From NCBI RefSeq assembly GCF_050632385.1, contig NZ_CP192599.1:1364001-1428000 (forward strand): 64,000 nucleotides of DNA, given 5' to 3'. The notes under the pieces are model-generated. The model saw only the letters and a program-made list of their open reading frames with translations, had not been told where the DNA came from and searched no databases. The translations under genes and the position numbers were made by a program. Shown one piece after another: positions 8,822 through 16,181 of this stretch. Positions within the stretch are counted from its first letter, which is position 1. Each line of letters starts with the position of its first letter. The DNA is from Humitalea sp050632385 (lineage in GTDB: Bacteria > Pseudomonadota > Alphaproteobacteria > Acetobacterales > Acetobacteraceae).

Positions 8822-8829
8822 CTCGATAT
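8822..8829. repeat. 8-bp target duplication, left of IS66 copy 1
   Basis: CTCGATAT directly precedes the left inverted repeat and recurs at 11323-11330 directly after the right one. Eight bases is the size typical of IS66-family insertions. Confidence 0.93.
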
Positions 8830-8933
8830 GTACCCATCCGGCGAGGGCCGCCTACCGCGATTTGGCTGAGCCTGTCTTTTGCTCTTACGGGCGTTCTTTC
8901 GAGCGCCGTTAAGGGCGGAGGCTGGGTTTCGGG

Positions 8934-9308
8934 ATGGAGATCATCACGGGCGTCGAGCGACGGCGCCGCTGGCGGGCTGAGGAGAAACTGCGGATCCTGG
9001 CCGAGTTGGACGAACCCGGTGCCATGTTCAACGAGGTGGCGCGTCGGAACGATGTCAGCCGTGGCTTGCTGTGGCAGTGGCGCGACGCGCGGCGGCGCGG
9101 CAGGCTTGCGGCAGATGTCGCGACCTTCGTCCCGCTGCGCGTGGTGCCGGAGTTGGCGGGACCGGCATCACCGACGACTTGCACCGATCCTGACAGAGAG
9201 CCGGACGAGCGCATCGAGATCATGCTTGCCGACGGCACCATGGTGCGCGTGACGGACCGGATCAGCACCATGGCCCTGCGTCGCATCCTGGCAGCACTGC
9301 GCGGATGA
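8934..9308 (+). CDS. tnpA: IS66 accessory protein TnpA (copy 1)
   Basis: 124-residue OrfA of an IS66 element. The N-terminal helix-turn-helix of the IS3/IS66 OrfA type (RRRRWRAEEKLRILAELDE ... VARRNDVSRGLLWQWRDARR) is followed by a less conserved region and a C-terminal strand pattern IEIMLADGTMVRV. It probably helps bind the IS ends; its exact role in transposition is not settled. The stop overlaps the tnpB start (ATGA at 9305). Confidence 0.93.
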   Translation: MEIITGVERRRRWRAEEKLRILAELDEPGAMFNEVARRNDVSRGLLWQWRDARRRGRLAADVATFVPLRVVPELAGPASPTTCTDPDREPDERIEIMLADGTMVRVTDRISTMALRRILAALRG

Positions 9309-9652
9309 TCCCGGTCCCTTCCGGCGTGCGGGTCTGGTTGGCGGTTGGCCACACCGACATGCGCCGCGGCATGAACGGCCTGGCGCTACAGGTGCAGCAG
9401 GCCCTTGGGCGCGATCCCCATGCCGGCGATCTCTACGTATTCCGGGGACGCCGCGGCGATCTGCTGAAAATCGTCTGGCATGACGGCCTCGGCATGTCGC
9501 TCTACGCCAAGAGGCTGGAACGCGGCCGGTTCATCTGGCCCTCGCCGGCGGACGGATCGGTCGCGATCTCGGGCGCGCAGCTGGCCTATATGCTCGACGG
9601 AATCGACTGGCGAAATCCGCAACGGACATGGCGGCCGGAAGTCGCAGGATAG
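9305..9652 (+). CDS. tnpB: IS66 accessory protein TnpB (copy 1)
   Basis: 115-residue IS66 Orf2-like protein. Hallmarks: MIPVPSGVRVWLAVGHTDMR, RGMNGLALQVQQ-LGRDPHAGDLYVFRGRRGD-LKIVWHD-GLCLY-like core and the RF-WP segment. It is required for IS66 movement in tested relatives, but its biochemical function is unclear (family knowledge). It is coupled to tnpA by a four-base overlap. Confidence 0.94.
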   Translation: MIPVPSGVRVWLAVGHTDMRRGMNGLALQVQQALGRDPHAGDLYVFRGRRGDLLKIVWHDGLGMSLYAKRLERGRFIWPSPADGSVAISGAQLAYMLDGIDWRNPQRTWRPEVAG

Positions 9653-9712
9653 ATCAGCGCCGCGACGAATTCCGACTACCTGCCGCGGGCGGTCTGTGAT
9701 TCCATCCTTGGC

Positions 9713-11287
9713 ATGACGCCGACGCCGGACAGCCTGCCCGACGATCTCGAAGCCCTGCGCGCAGCGCTGGCGGCAGAGCAACTGGCCCGGCGCGAGGCCG
9801 AGGCACGTGCCTGCGGGGCCGAGACGATGGTGGCCCATCTCAAGCTGCTGATCGCCAGGCTCAGGCACGATAGGTTTGGCGCCTCCTCCGAGCGCGGCCG
9901 CAAGCTGCTCGACCAGTTGGAACTGGAACTCGACGAGGTGGTCACGGCCGCCAGCGAGCAGGCCACAAAGGCCGAGACCGCCCCCGGCCAGCGGTCCGGC
10001 CCACCCGGCCGCAAGCCCGTCCGTGCCCCGCTGCCGGCGCATCTGCCGCGCGAGCGGGTGGTGATCGCGGCCCCGTCGGCCTGTCCCTGCTGCGGCGGCA
10101 GGCTGGCCAAGCTCGGCGAGGATGTCACGGAGACGCTGGAGGTGGTGCCGCGCCAGTGGAAGGTGATCCAGACCGTGCGCGAGCGGTTCTCCTGCCGATC
10201 CTGCGAGAGCATCACCCAGCCGCCGGCGCCGTTCCACCCGATCGCTCGCGGTCGTGCCGGACCGAACCTGCTGGCGATGATCCTGGAGGCGAAATTCGGC
10301 CAGCACCTGCCGCTGAACCGCCAGAGCGAAAGCTATGGCCGCGAGGGGATCGAGCTCAGCGTATCGACGCTGGCCGACTGGGTCGGCACCTGCACCGCCA
10401 TGCTGGCGCCCCTGGTGACGCTGATCGACGCCCACGTTCTGGCCGGGCCGCGATTGCATGGCGACGACACCACGGTGCCGCTGCTGGCCAAGGGCAGGAC
10501 CGTCACGGCGCGGCTCTGGACTTATGTGCGTGACGACCGGCCCTTTGCCGGCCCGGCACCGCCGGCGGCGATGTTCCGCTATTCGTGCGACCGCACGGCC
10601 GAGCACCCGAACCGGCACCTGGCGGGCTACGCCGGGATCCTGCAGGCGGATGCCTATGCCGGGTTCAACGACCTCTACGTGCCGGGGCGCAGGCCGGGCC
10701 CGGTGACGGAGGCGGCCTGCTGGGCGCATGGCCGGCGCAAGCTGTTCAATCTGGCCGAGGTCGCCCGGGCGCCGCTGGCCGCCGAGGCGGTGCGACGGAT
10801 CGACGCGATCTTTGACGCCGAGCGCGCCATCAATGGCCTGCCGGCCGACCAGCGCCTGGCCGAGCGCCAGAAGCATATCGCGCCGTTGGTCGCAGACCTC
10901 GAAGCCTGGATGCGTGAGACCCGCGCCAGGCTGTCGCGGCACAATGATCTGGCCAAGGCGATGGACTACATGCTGAAGCGCTGGGACGCGTTCACGCGCA
11001 TCCTCGGCGATGGCCGGATTTGCCTGACCAACAACGCCGCCGAGCGCGCCCTGCGTGGCATCGCGCTCGGGCGGAAGTCGTGGCTGTTCGCCGGCTCCGA
11101 TCGCGGCGGGGAGCGCGCCGCGGCGATGTACTCGCTCATCGTCACCGCCAAGCTCAACGATGTGGATCCGCGCGCCTGGCTGGCCGACGTGCTCGTCAGG
11201 ATCGCCGACCACCCGGCCTCCCGGCTGGACGAATTGCTGCCCTGGAACTGGAAGGGCGACCAGGCCAAAGACGCCGCTGCCGCCTGA
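9713..11287 (+). CDS. tnpC: IS66 transposase TnpC (copy 1)
   Basis: 524-residue DDE transposase, full length for the family. It has an N-terminal leucine-rich coiled coil (about residues 10-85), a proline-rich linker, a zinc-finger-like CPCCGGRL with a second CRSC pair, and a catalytic core with LHGDDTTVPLL (first Asp), LQADAYAGFNDLY (second Asp) and the NNAAERALRG-ALGRKSWLF block carrying the Glu. No frameshift is visible, so this copy should be able to move both itself and the second copy. Confidence 0.95.
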   Translation: MTPTPDSLPDDLEALRAALAAEQLARREAEARACGAETMVAHLKLLIARLRHDRFGASSERGRKLLDQLELELDEVVTAASEQATKAETAPGQRSGPPGRKPVRAPLPAHLPRERVVIAAPSACPCCGGRLAKLGEDVTETLEVVPRQWKVIQTVRERFSCRSCESITQPPAPFHPIARGRAGPNLLAMILEAKFGQHLPLNRQSESYGREGIELSVSTLADWVGTCTAMLAPLVTLIDAHVLAGPRLHGDDTTVPLLAKGRTVTARLWTYVRDDRPFAGPAPPAAMFRYSCDRTAEHPNRHLAGYAGILQADAYAGFNDLYVPGRRPGPVTEAACWAHGRRKLFNLAEVARAPLAAEAVRRIDAIFDAERAINGLPADQRLAERQKHIAPLVADLEAWMRETRARLSRHNDLAKAMDYMLKRWDAFTRILGDGRICLTNNAAERALRGIALGRKSWLFAGSDRGGERAAAMYSLIVTAKLNDVDPRAWLADVLVRIADHPASRLDELLPWNWKGDQAKDAAAA

Positions 11288-11322
11288 CAGCCAGCCCGCC
11301 GTGGCCCTCGGCGGATGCTTAC

Positions 11323-11330
11323 CTCGATAT
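11323..11330. repeat. 8-bp target duplication, right of IS66 copy 1
   Basis: CTCGATAT, identical to 8822-8829; it belongs to the interrupted recombinase codons (His-Ile-Glu on the minus strand). Confidence 0.93.
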
Positions 11331-11997
11331 GGACTTCGTTGTTCGAGTTGCGCGGGTATGCGGCCTGCGCTTCCAGGAAGCGTTTGACCTCCGTCACTGT
11401 CTCGAACCGGCCCGAGGCGAAGCCTTCAAGGGCCTCCGCGATGATCGACGCCAACGGCTCGTCGCGCGTTAGAAGCTTGCCGTGGCCTTCCACCCGCTGA
11501 TAGCGGTAGCCGATGGGCGCGCGCGTTACCCAATAGCCGTTCATGGCGCGGGCGCGCATACGATTGGTTGTCTGCTCCGCGTTCTTCTGGCGCTGGTGCT
11601 GCGCAACGGATGCCATTAGGTTCTCGCGGAAGATGCTGTCCGCATCATCGCCGAACTCGAAGGACGGGCTTTCGATCTTACCGCCCGCCTCCCGGAGAAG
11701 ATCGCGCAAGTCCCAATGGCCGCGAATGTCACGCGCGAAGCGATCAAGCGCGTCGATGATCGTGACGTACCCCTTCTTCCGGTTCTCTTTAAGAAATTTC
11801 AGAAGCGCGGACATGCCGGTACGGGAGACCGAGCCACCCGAGATATCATCCCGATAAACTTCAAGGACCTCATAGCCACGGAAGGACGCAAATTCGCGGC
11901 AGCGGGTTTCCTGGCTGCGCAAGCCATCGCCCTGCCTCACCTGTTTGGTGGACGAGACACGGCAGTAGATGACGGCCTTCTGTGGGTTAGTCTGCAT
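11323..11997 (-). pseudogene. Serine recombinase, N-terminal catalytic part (split by IS66 copy 1)
   Basis: First 225 codons of the large serine recombinase continued at 7685-8821. It holds the resolvase catalytic domain: AVIYCRVSSTKQ with the nucleophilic Ser near residue 13, GDGLRSQETRC, then YRDDISGGS and the IIDALDRFARD block. The recombinase-domain start follows (NGYWVTRAPIGYRYQRV). The ATG at 11997 is chosen because it overlaps the stop of the small upstream gene, giving coupled translation. Read past the IS junction it would add a few foreign codons and stop. This is the probable integrase of the island, now interrupted. Confidence 0.88.
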
Positions 11998-12373
11998 GTG
12001 ATCCGGTGCGCTCCTTTGAATCGCCTTCACCGCTCAGGCGGAACGCGTCCGCCAAGGTGCCAGTGCCCGTATGCGTTGAGTGACCCGAGCTTACCTCGGC
12101 TCCCGCATTGCGAGCACGCACCGGCGCGAGATTATCCCCAGCATTTCGGGCGAGCTGCGCGGCATCGTGGCCAAATGCACGATCAACGAACCCTTCCATG
12201 ATGCGCCAGACTACGTTGAGAAGTTCGGTTTGCGCCTCCTCGCTCATGTCGAGGTGAGCCAGATAGTGGCGGTACCGCCCCGGATCGAAGGCCATGGCAC
12301 GCGCTGCAAGCGCTGCGTCGCCAGGTGTTGCCTCCTTCGGCCCGTGAAGGCGGGCTTGATCGCTATTGTCCAT
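11987..12373 (-). CDS. Small hypothetical protein coupled to the recombinase
   Basis: 128 residues, family not recognised. It has a central amphipathic stretch (FDPGRYRHYLAHLDMSEEAQTELLNVVWRIMEGFVDRAFG) and a low-complexity Ser/Thr/Gly-rich tail. A strong AGGAGG ribosome-binding site precedes the ATG. The last codons overlap the first codons of the recombinase by 11 bases, so the two were one transcript and this product may assist or control excision. That function is inferred only from position. Confidence 0.7.
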   Translation of the reverse strand: MDNSDQARLHGPKEATPGDAALAARAMAFDPGRYRHYLAHLDMSEEAQTELLNVVWRIMEGFVDRAFGHDAAQLARNAGDNLAPVRARNAGAEVSSGHSTHTGTGTLADAFRLSGEGDSKERTGSHAD

Positions 12374-12615
12374 GCCGCGCCTCCTTCCGTGCCGTTTTCC
12401 GCGTCAAAACACTCCGCCACAGCATATAGAACATTTCAAGAACAATCAAGGATTTCGTTCCTATGACTGCCTTCTCTATAGTTTTCGGTGATTGGAGGCG
12501 GTTATCAACACTGGACTACACTTGAGGCCCGAACATCGTCCTATCAAACTAGGCGCATCCGCTTCCCGTGTGCGGCCTAACGCGTTGCACTGAAATGATT
12601 TTTTGACGAGGTATC
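12374..12615. promoter_or_regulatory. Divergent intergenic region between recombinase unit and hypothetical gene
   Basis: 242-bp gap, clearly more AT-rich than the core genome, between two divergently oriented genes, so it must hold both promoters. No operator or hairpin stands out by eye. Confidence 0.45.
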
Positions 12616-13201
12616 GTGGCTGAAAAGGACGAGTCGCAGACTGGCCCCAAAGGCTCCGCCACCGGTCGCGCCCACCGTCAGGCCCGGTATCTGGTCGGCC
12701 AGAAGCTATCCGACTACCAGATGGAAAAGCTCATACAGGCCTACGCGGAAAGCATCGTTGGCAAAAAGACGACAGCGAAGGACGCAGCGGAGCGTGTGGG
12801 TTACAGCAAAAATACAGCGGCCACGATTTTCCAGCTCCTTCGAAAGCGGCTCACAGAGATTAGGTACTTCCCCGCGCCGGAAGATTTCATGGAATTTCTT
12901 GCAGAGGCGGACAAGAATTTTCCATCGTATTTCTTCGATCCGACCATGACGCGGCTCGCGTCGAGACTGGCCCCTGGGATACGCGGGGTTCCCCCTGAAT
13001 CACACCGGCACATGGTGGCTGAAGCTATTTTCTCAGCGCAGAATCCCGACCTGACGAGTGAGGCGTTGGTTTCGGCGATCAAGCTCGCGGTCAAGATCAC
13101 GGGGCCGCTGAATCGTCCTCCACAGAACGTCGCTGTTTGGAACGAGCGGCGATACATCCTCGCTATGCAGGCTGCCATCGACAAGCTGAGGCGGATCAAG
13201 C
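12616..13201 (+). pseudogene. Hypothetical DNA-binding-like protein, N-terminal part (split by IS66 copy 2)
   Basis: First 195 codons plus one base of a reading frame that resumes at 15703. Together they make a 233-residue protein. The N-terminal region is basic and polar. Residues about 50-85 (KKTTAKDAAERVGYSKNTAATIFQLLRKRL) look like a helix-turn-helix, as in transposase or regulator N-termini, and the remainder is helical. No family was recognised. Translation now runs 27 codons into the IS before stopping. It may have been an island regulator, given its position opposite the recombinase. Confidence 0.7.
13194..13201. repeat. 8-bp target duplication, left of IS66 copy 2
   Basis: GATCAAGC, repeated at 15695-15702 on the other side of the element. 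Confidence 0.93.
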
Positions 13202-13305
13202 GTACCCATCCGGCGAGGGCCGCCTACCGCGATTTGGCTGAGCCTGTCTTTTGCTCTTACGGGCGTTCTTTCGAGCGCCGTTAAGGGCGGAGGCTGGGTT
13301 TCGGG

Positions 13306-13680
13306 ATGGAGATCATCACGGGCGTCGAGCGACGGCGCCGCTGGCGGGCTGAGGAGAAACTGCGGATCCTGGCCGAGTTGGACGAACCCGGTGCCATGTT
13401 CAACGAGGTGGCGCGTCGGAACGATGTCAGCCGTGGCTTGCTGTGGCAGTGGCGCGACGCGCGGCGGCGCGGCAGGCTTGCGGCAGATGTCGCGACCTTC
13501 GTCCCGCTGCGCGTGGTGCCGGAGTTGGCGGGACCGGCATCACCGACGACTTGCACCGATCCTGACAGAGAGCCGGACGAGCGCATCGAGATCATGCTTG
13601 CCGACGGCACCATGGTGCGCGTGACGGACCGGATCAGCACCATGGCCCTGCGTCGCATCCTGGCAGCACTGCGCGGATGA
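13306..13680 (+). CDS. tnpA: IS66 accessory protein TnpA (copy 2)
   Basis: 124 residues, identical in predicted sequence to the product at 8934-9308, with the same N-terminal helix-turn-helix and the same ATGA overlap with the next gene. Confidence 0.93.
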   Translation: MEIITGVERRRRWRAEEKLRILAELDEPGAMFNEVARRNDVSRGLLWQWRDARRRGRLAADVATFVPLRVVPELAGPASPTTCTDPDREPDERIEIMLADGTMVRVTDRISTMALRRILAALRG

Positions 13681-14024
13681 TCCCGGTCCCTTCCGGCGTG
13701 CGGGTCTGGTTGGCGGTTGGCCACACCGACATGCGCCGCGGCATGAACGGCCTGGCGCTACAGGTGCAGCAGGCCCTTGGGCGCGATCCCCATGCCGGCG
13801 ATCTCTACGTATTCCGGGGACGCCGCGGCGATCTGCTGAAAATCGTCTGGCATGACGGCCTCGGCATGTCGCTCTACGCCAAGAGGCTGGAACGCGGCCG
13901 GTTCATCTGGCCCTCGCCGGCGGACGGATCGGTCGCGATCTCGGGCGCGCAGCTGGCCTATATGCTCGACGGAATCGACTGGCGAAATCCGCAACGGACA
14001 TGGCGGCCGGAAGTCGCAGGATAG
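13677..14024 (+). CDS. tnpB: IS66 accessory protein TnpB (copy 2)
   Basis: 115 residues, identical to the product at 9305-9652; IS66 Orf2-like with the VGHTDMRRGMNGLALQVQQ and GDLYVFRGRRGD segments. Confidence 0.94.
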   Translation: MIPVPSGVRVWLAVGHTDMRRGMNGLALQVQQALGRDPHAGDLYVFRGRRGDLLKIVWHDGLGMSLYAKRLERGRFIWPSPADGSVAISGAQLAYMLDGIDWRNPQRTWRPEVAG

Positions 14025-14084
14025 ATCAGCGCCGCGACGAATTCCGACTACCTGCCGCGGGCGGTCTGTGATTCCATCCTTGGC

Positions 14085-15659
14085 ATGACGCCGACGCCGG
14101 ACAGCCTGCCCGACGATCTCGAAGCCCTGCGCGCAGCGCTGGCGGCAGAGCAACTGGCCCGGCGCGAGGCCGAGGCACGTGCCTGCGGGGCCGAGACGAT
14201 GGTGGCCCATCTCAAGCTGCTGATCGCCAGGCTCAGGCACGATAGGTTTGGCGCCTCCTCCGAGCGCGGCCGCAAGCTGCTCGACCAGTTGGAACTGGAA
14301 CTCGACGAGGTGGTCACGGCCGCCAGCGAGCAGGCCACAAAGGCCGAGACCGCCCCCGGCCAGCGGTCCGGCCCACCCGGCCGCAAGCCCGTCCGTGCCC
14401 CGCTGCCGGCGCATCTGCCGCGCGAGCGGGTGGTGATCGCGGCCCCGTCGGCCTGTCCCTGCTGCGGCGGCAGGCTGGCCAAGCTCGGCGAGGATGTCAC
14501 GGAGACGCTGGAGGTGGTGCCGCGCCAGTGGAAGGTGATCCAGACCGTGCGCGAGCGGTTCTCCTGCCGATCCTGCGAGAGCATCACCCAGCCGCCGGCG
14601 CCGTTCCACCCGATCGCTCGCGGTCGTGCCGGACCGAACCTGCTGGCGATGATCCTGGAGGCGAAATTCGGCCAGCACCTGCCGCTGAACCGCCAGAGCG
14701 AAAGCTATGGCCGCGAGGGGATCGAGCTCAGCGTATCGACGCTGGCCGACTGGGTCGGCACCTGCACCGCCATGCTGGCGCCCCTGGTGACGCTGATCGA
14801 CGCCCACGTTCTGGCCGGGCCGCGATTGCATGGCGACGACACCACGGTGCCGCTGCTGGCCAAGGGCAGGACCGTCACGGCGCGGCTCTGGACTTATGTG
14901 CGTGACGACCGGCCCTTTGCCGGCCCGGCACCGCCGGCGGCGATGTTCCGCTATTCGTGCGACCGCACGGCCGAGCACCCGAACCGGCACCTGGCGGGCT
15001 ACGCCGGGATCCTGCAGGCGGATGCCTATGCCGGGTTCAACGACCTCTACGTGCCGGGGCGCAGGCCGGGCCCGGTGACGGAGGCGGCCTGCTGGGCGCA
15101 TGGCCGGCGCAAGCTGTTCAATCTGGCCGAGGTCGCCCGGGCGCCGCTGGCCGCCGAGGCGGTGCGACGGATCGACGCGATCTTTGACGCCGAGCGCGCC
15201 ATCAATGGCCTGCCGGCCGACCAGCGCCTGGCCGAGCGCCAGAAGCATATCGCGCCGTTGGTCGCAGACCTCGAAGCCTGGATGCGTGAGACCCGCGCCA
15301 GGCTGTCGCGGCACAATGATCTGGCCAAGGCGATGGACTACATGCTGAAGCGCTGGGACGCGTTCACGCGCATCCTCGGCGATGGCCGGATTTGCCTGAC
15401 CAACAACGCCGCCGAGCGCGCCCTGCGTGGCATCGCGCTCGGGCGGAAGTCGTGGCTGTTCGCCGGCTCCGATCGCGGCGGGGAGCGCGCCGCGGCGATG
15501 TACTCGCTCATCGTCACCGCCAAGCTCAACGATGTGGATCCGCGCGCCTGGCTGGCCGACGTGCTCGTCAGGATCGCCGACCACCCGGCCTCCCGGCTGG
15601 ACGAATTGCTGCCCTGGAACTGGAAGGGCGACCAGGCCAAAGACGCCGCTGCCGCCTGA
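14085..15659 (+). CDS. tnpC: IS66 transposase TnpC (copy 2)
   Basis: 524 residues, identical to the product at 9713-11287, with an intact coiled coil, zinc-finger pair and DDE core. The identity implies a very recent duplication or ongoing gene conversion. Confidence 0.95.
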   Translation: MTPTPDSLPDDLEALRAALAAEQLARREAEARACGAETMVAHLKLLIARLRHDRFGASSERGRKLLDQLELELDEVVTAASEQATKAETAPGQRSGPPGRKPVRAPLPAHLPRERVVIAAPSACPCCGGRLAKLGEDVTETLEVVPRQWKVIQTVRERFSCRSCESITQPPAPFHPIARGRAGPNLLAMILEAKFGQHLPLNRQSESYGREGIELSVSTLADWVGTCTAMLAPLVTLIDAHVLAGPRLHGDDTTVPLLAKGRTVTARLWTYVRDDRPFAGPAPPAAMFRYSCDRTAEHPNRHLAGYAGILQADAYAGFNDLYVPGRRPGPVTEAACWAHGRRKLFNLAEVARAPLAAEAVRRIDAIFDAERAINGLPADQRLAERQKHIAPLVADLEAWMRETRARLSRHNDLAKAMDYMLKRWDAFTRILGDGRICLTNNAAERALRGIALGRKSWLFAGSDRGGERAAAMYSLIVTAKLNDVDPRAWLADVLVRIADHPASRLDELLPWNWKGDQAKDAAAA

Positions 15660-15694
15660 CAGCCAGCCCGCCGTGGCCCTCGGCGGATGCTTAC

Positions 15695-15702
15695 GATCAA
15701 GC
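15695..15702. repeat. 8-bp target duplication, right of IS66 copy 2
   Basis: GATCAAGC, identical to 13194-13201. Confidence 0.93.
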
Positions 15703-15818
15703 CAGGGCGGGTTCCACTGGATCACGGTGGCCTCATTGAGCAGTATGAACGGCTCATCGGTGATGCAGAGCGTCGGCTGCGGGTGGCGTTGCGTCAAAGC
15801 CGGAAGGGCGGTGCCTGA
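15703..15818 (+). pseudogene. Hypothetical protein, C-terminal part (split by IS66 copy 2)
   Basis: Remaining 116 bases of the gene begun at 12616. Spliced after C13201, the frame continues PGRVPLDHGGLIEQYERLIG, then a basic helix DAERRLRVALRQSRKGGA, and stops at TGA 15816-15818. The clean junction shows that nothing but the IS and one target copy was added. Confidence 0.72.
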
Positions 15819-15856
15819 TTGTCGCGGTCCGGTTTCGGGTCAGCCTTCGGTAGATT

Positions 15857-16107
15857 GCAAGATGTGCGCGGTAATACCGCGCATCTTGGCAAGGGGGCCG
15901 CTGCGCGCCCCCGTTGCATCCCCCACGCCCAACGTCTGGCCGTTGGATCGCCAGTCAGTGAGCCTCCGTGCTCCCCGACACCCCATGGCCAGTGGGCGTG
16001 CCTGCCCCTTGGAACCCTGCCTCTCCCGAGGGGCCAAACCTTCGCGGTTTGGATGCCGCCACCCTTTCGCGGGTGGATCCACGACCAGCGGGAGACTTCG
16101 CTCTCCC
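15857..16107. repeat. Cluster of inverted repeats (hairpin array) after the defence operon
   Basis: The 363-bp gap 15819-16181 has no credible gene but contains several dyads. An imperfect one at 15857-15890 has arms AAGATG(TG)CGCGGT and its complement. Three short hairpins follow, each with a TTCGC-type loop: 16034-16052 (CCAAACC/GGTTTGG), 16059-16076 (CCACCC/GGGTGG) and 16090-16107 (GGGAGA/TCTCCC). On the minus strand these form the 3' end of the defence operon transcript, with GCGAA loops. Possible roles are transcription termination or RNA protection; the first dyad is also a weak oriT candidate. Confidence 0.65.
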
Positions 16108-16181
16108 CCGGACCCCATCGACCAGGAGGCGTGCCTGCCCCCTGCACCCCAGCCAGAGACCGCCACCCAGTCCCGCGGCTT

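Larger units (their letters stand above)
8830..11322 (+). mobile_element. IS66-family insertion sequence, copy 1 (2,493 bp)
   Basis: Complete element. The terminal inverted repeats begin GTACCCATCCGGCGAGGGCC on the left and, read inward from the right, GTAAGCATCCGCCGAGGGCC. It is flanked by an 8-bp duplication (8822-8829 and 11323-11330) and carries the standard tnpA-tnpB-tnpC trio. It is inserted in the minus-strand serine recombinase gene. It appears identical along its whole length to the copy at 13202-15694: same length, same predicted proteins. Confidence 0.96.
13202..15694 (+). mobile_element. IS66-family insertion sequence, copy 2 (2,493 bp)
   Basis: Same length, ends, gene order and orientation as the element at 8830-11322, offset by exactly 4,372 bp, and apparently identical. 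It is flanked by its own duplication GATCAAGC, different from that of copy 1, so the two copies inserted independently. It is inserted in a plus-strand hypothetical gene that becomes continuous when the IS is removed. Confidence 0.96.

Noticed and set aside
9386..11212. Minus-strand frame of about 600 codons inside IS66 copy 1 (and again in copy 2)
   Set aside because: Antisense to tnpB and tnpC, repeated only because the IS is repeated; low-complexity basic sequence without recognisable domains.
8822..15702. Composite transposon formed by the two IS66 copies
   Set aside because: Each copy has its own, different 8-bp target duplication directly at both of its ends, so they inserted separately; no outer duplication unites them.
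15794..16147. Minus-strand and plus-strand frames of about 117 codons in the gap after gajB
   Set aside because: Tryptophan/glycine/arginine-rich products reading through hairpins; no ribosome site and no conserved pattern.
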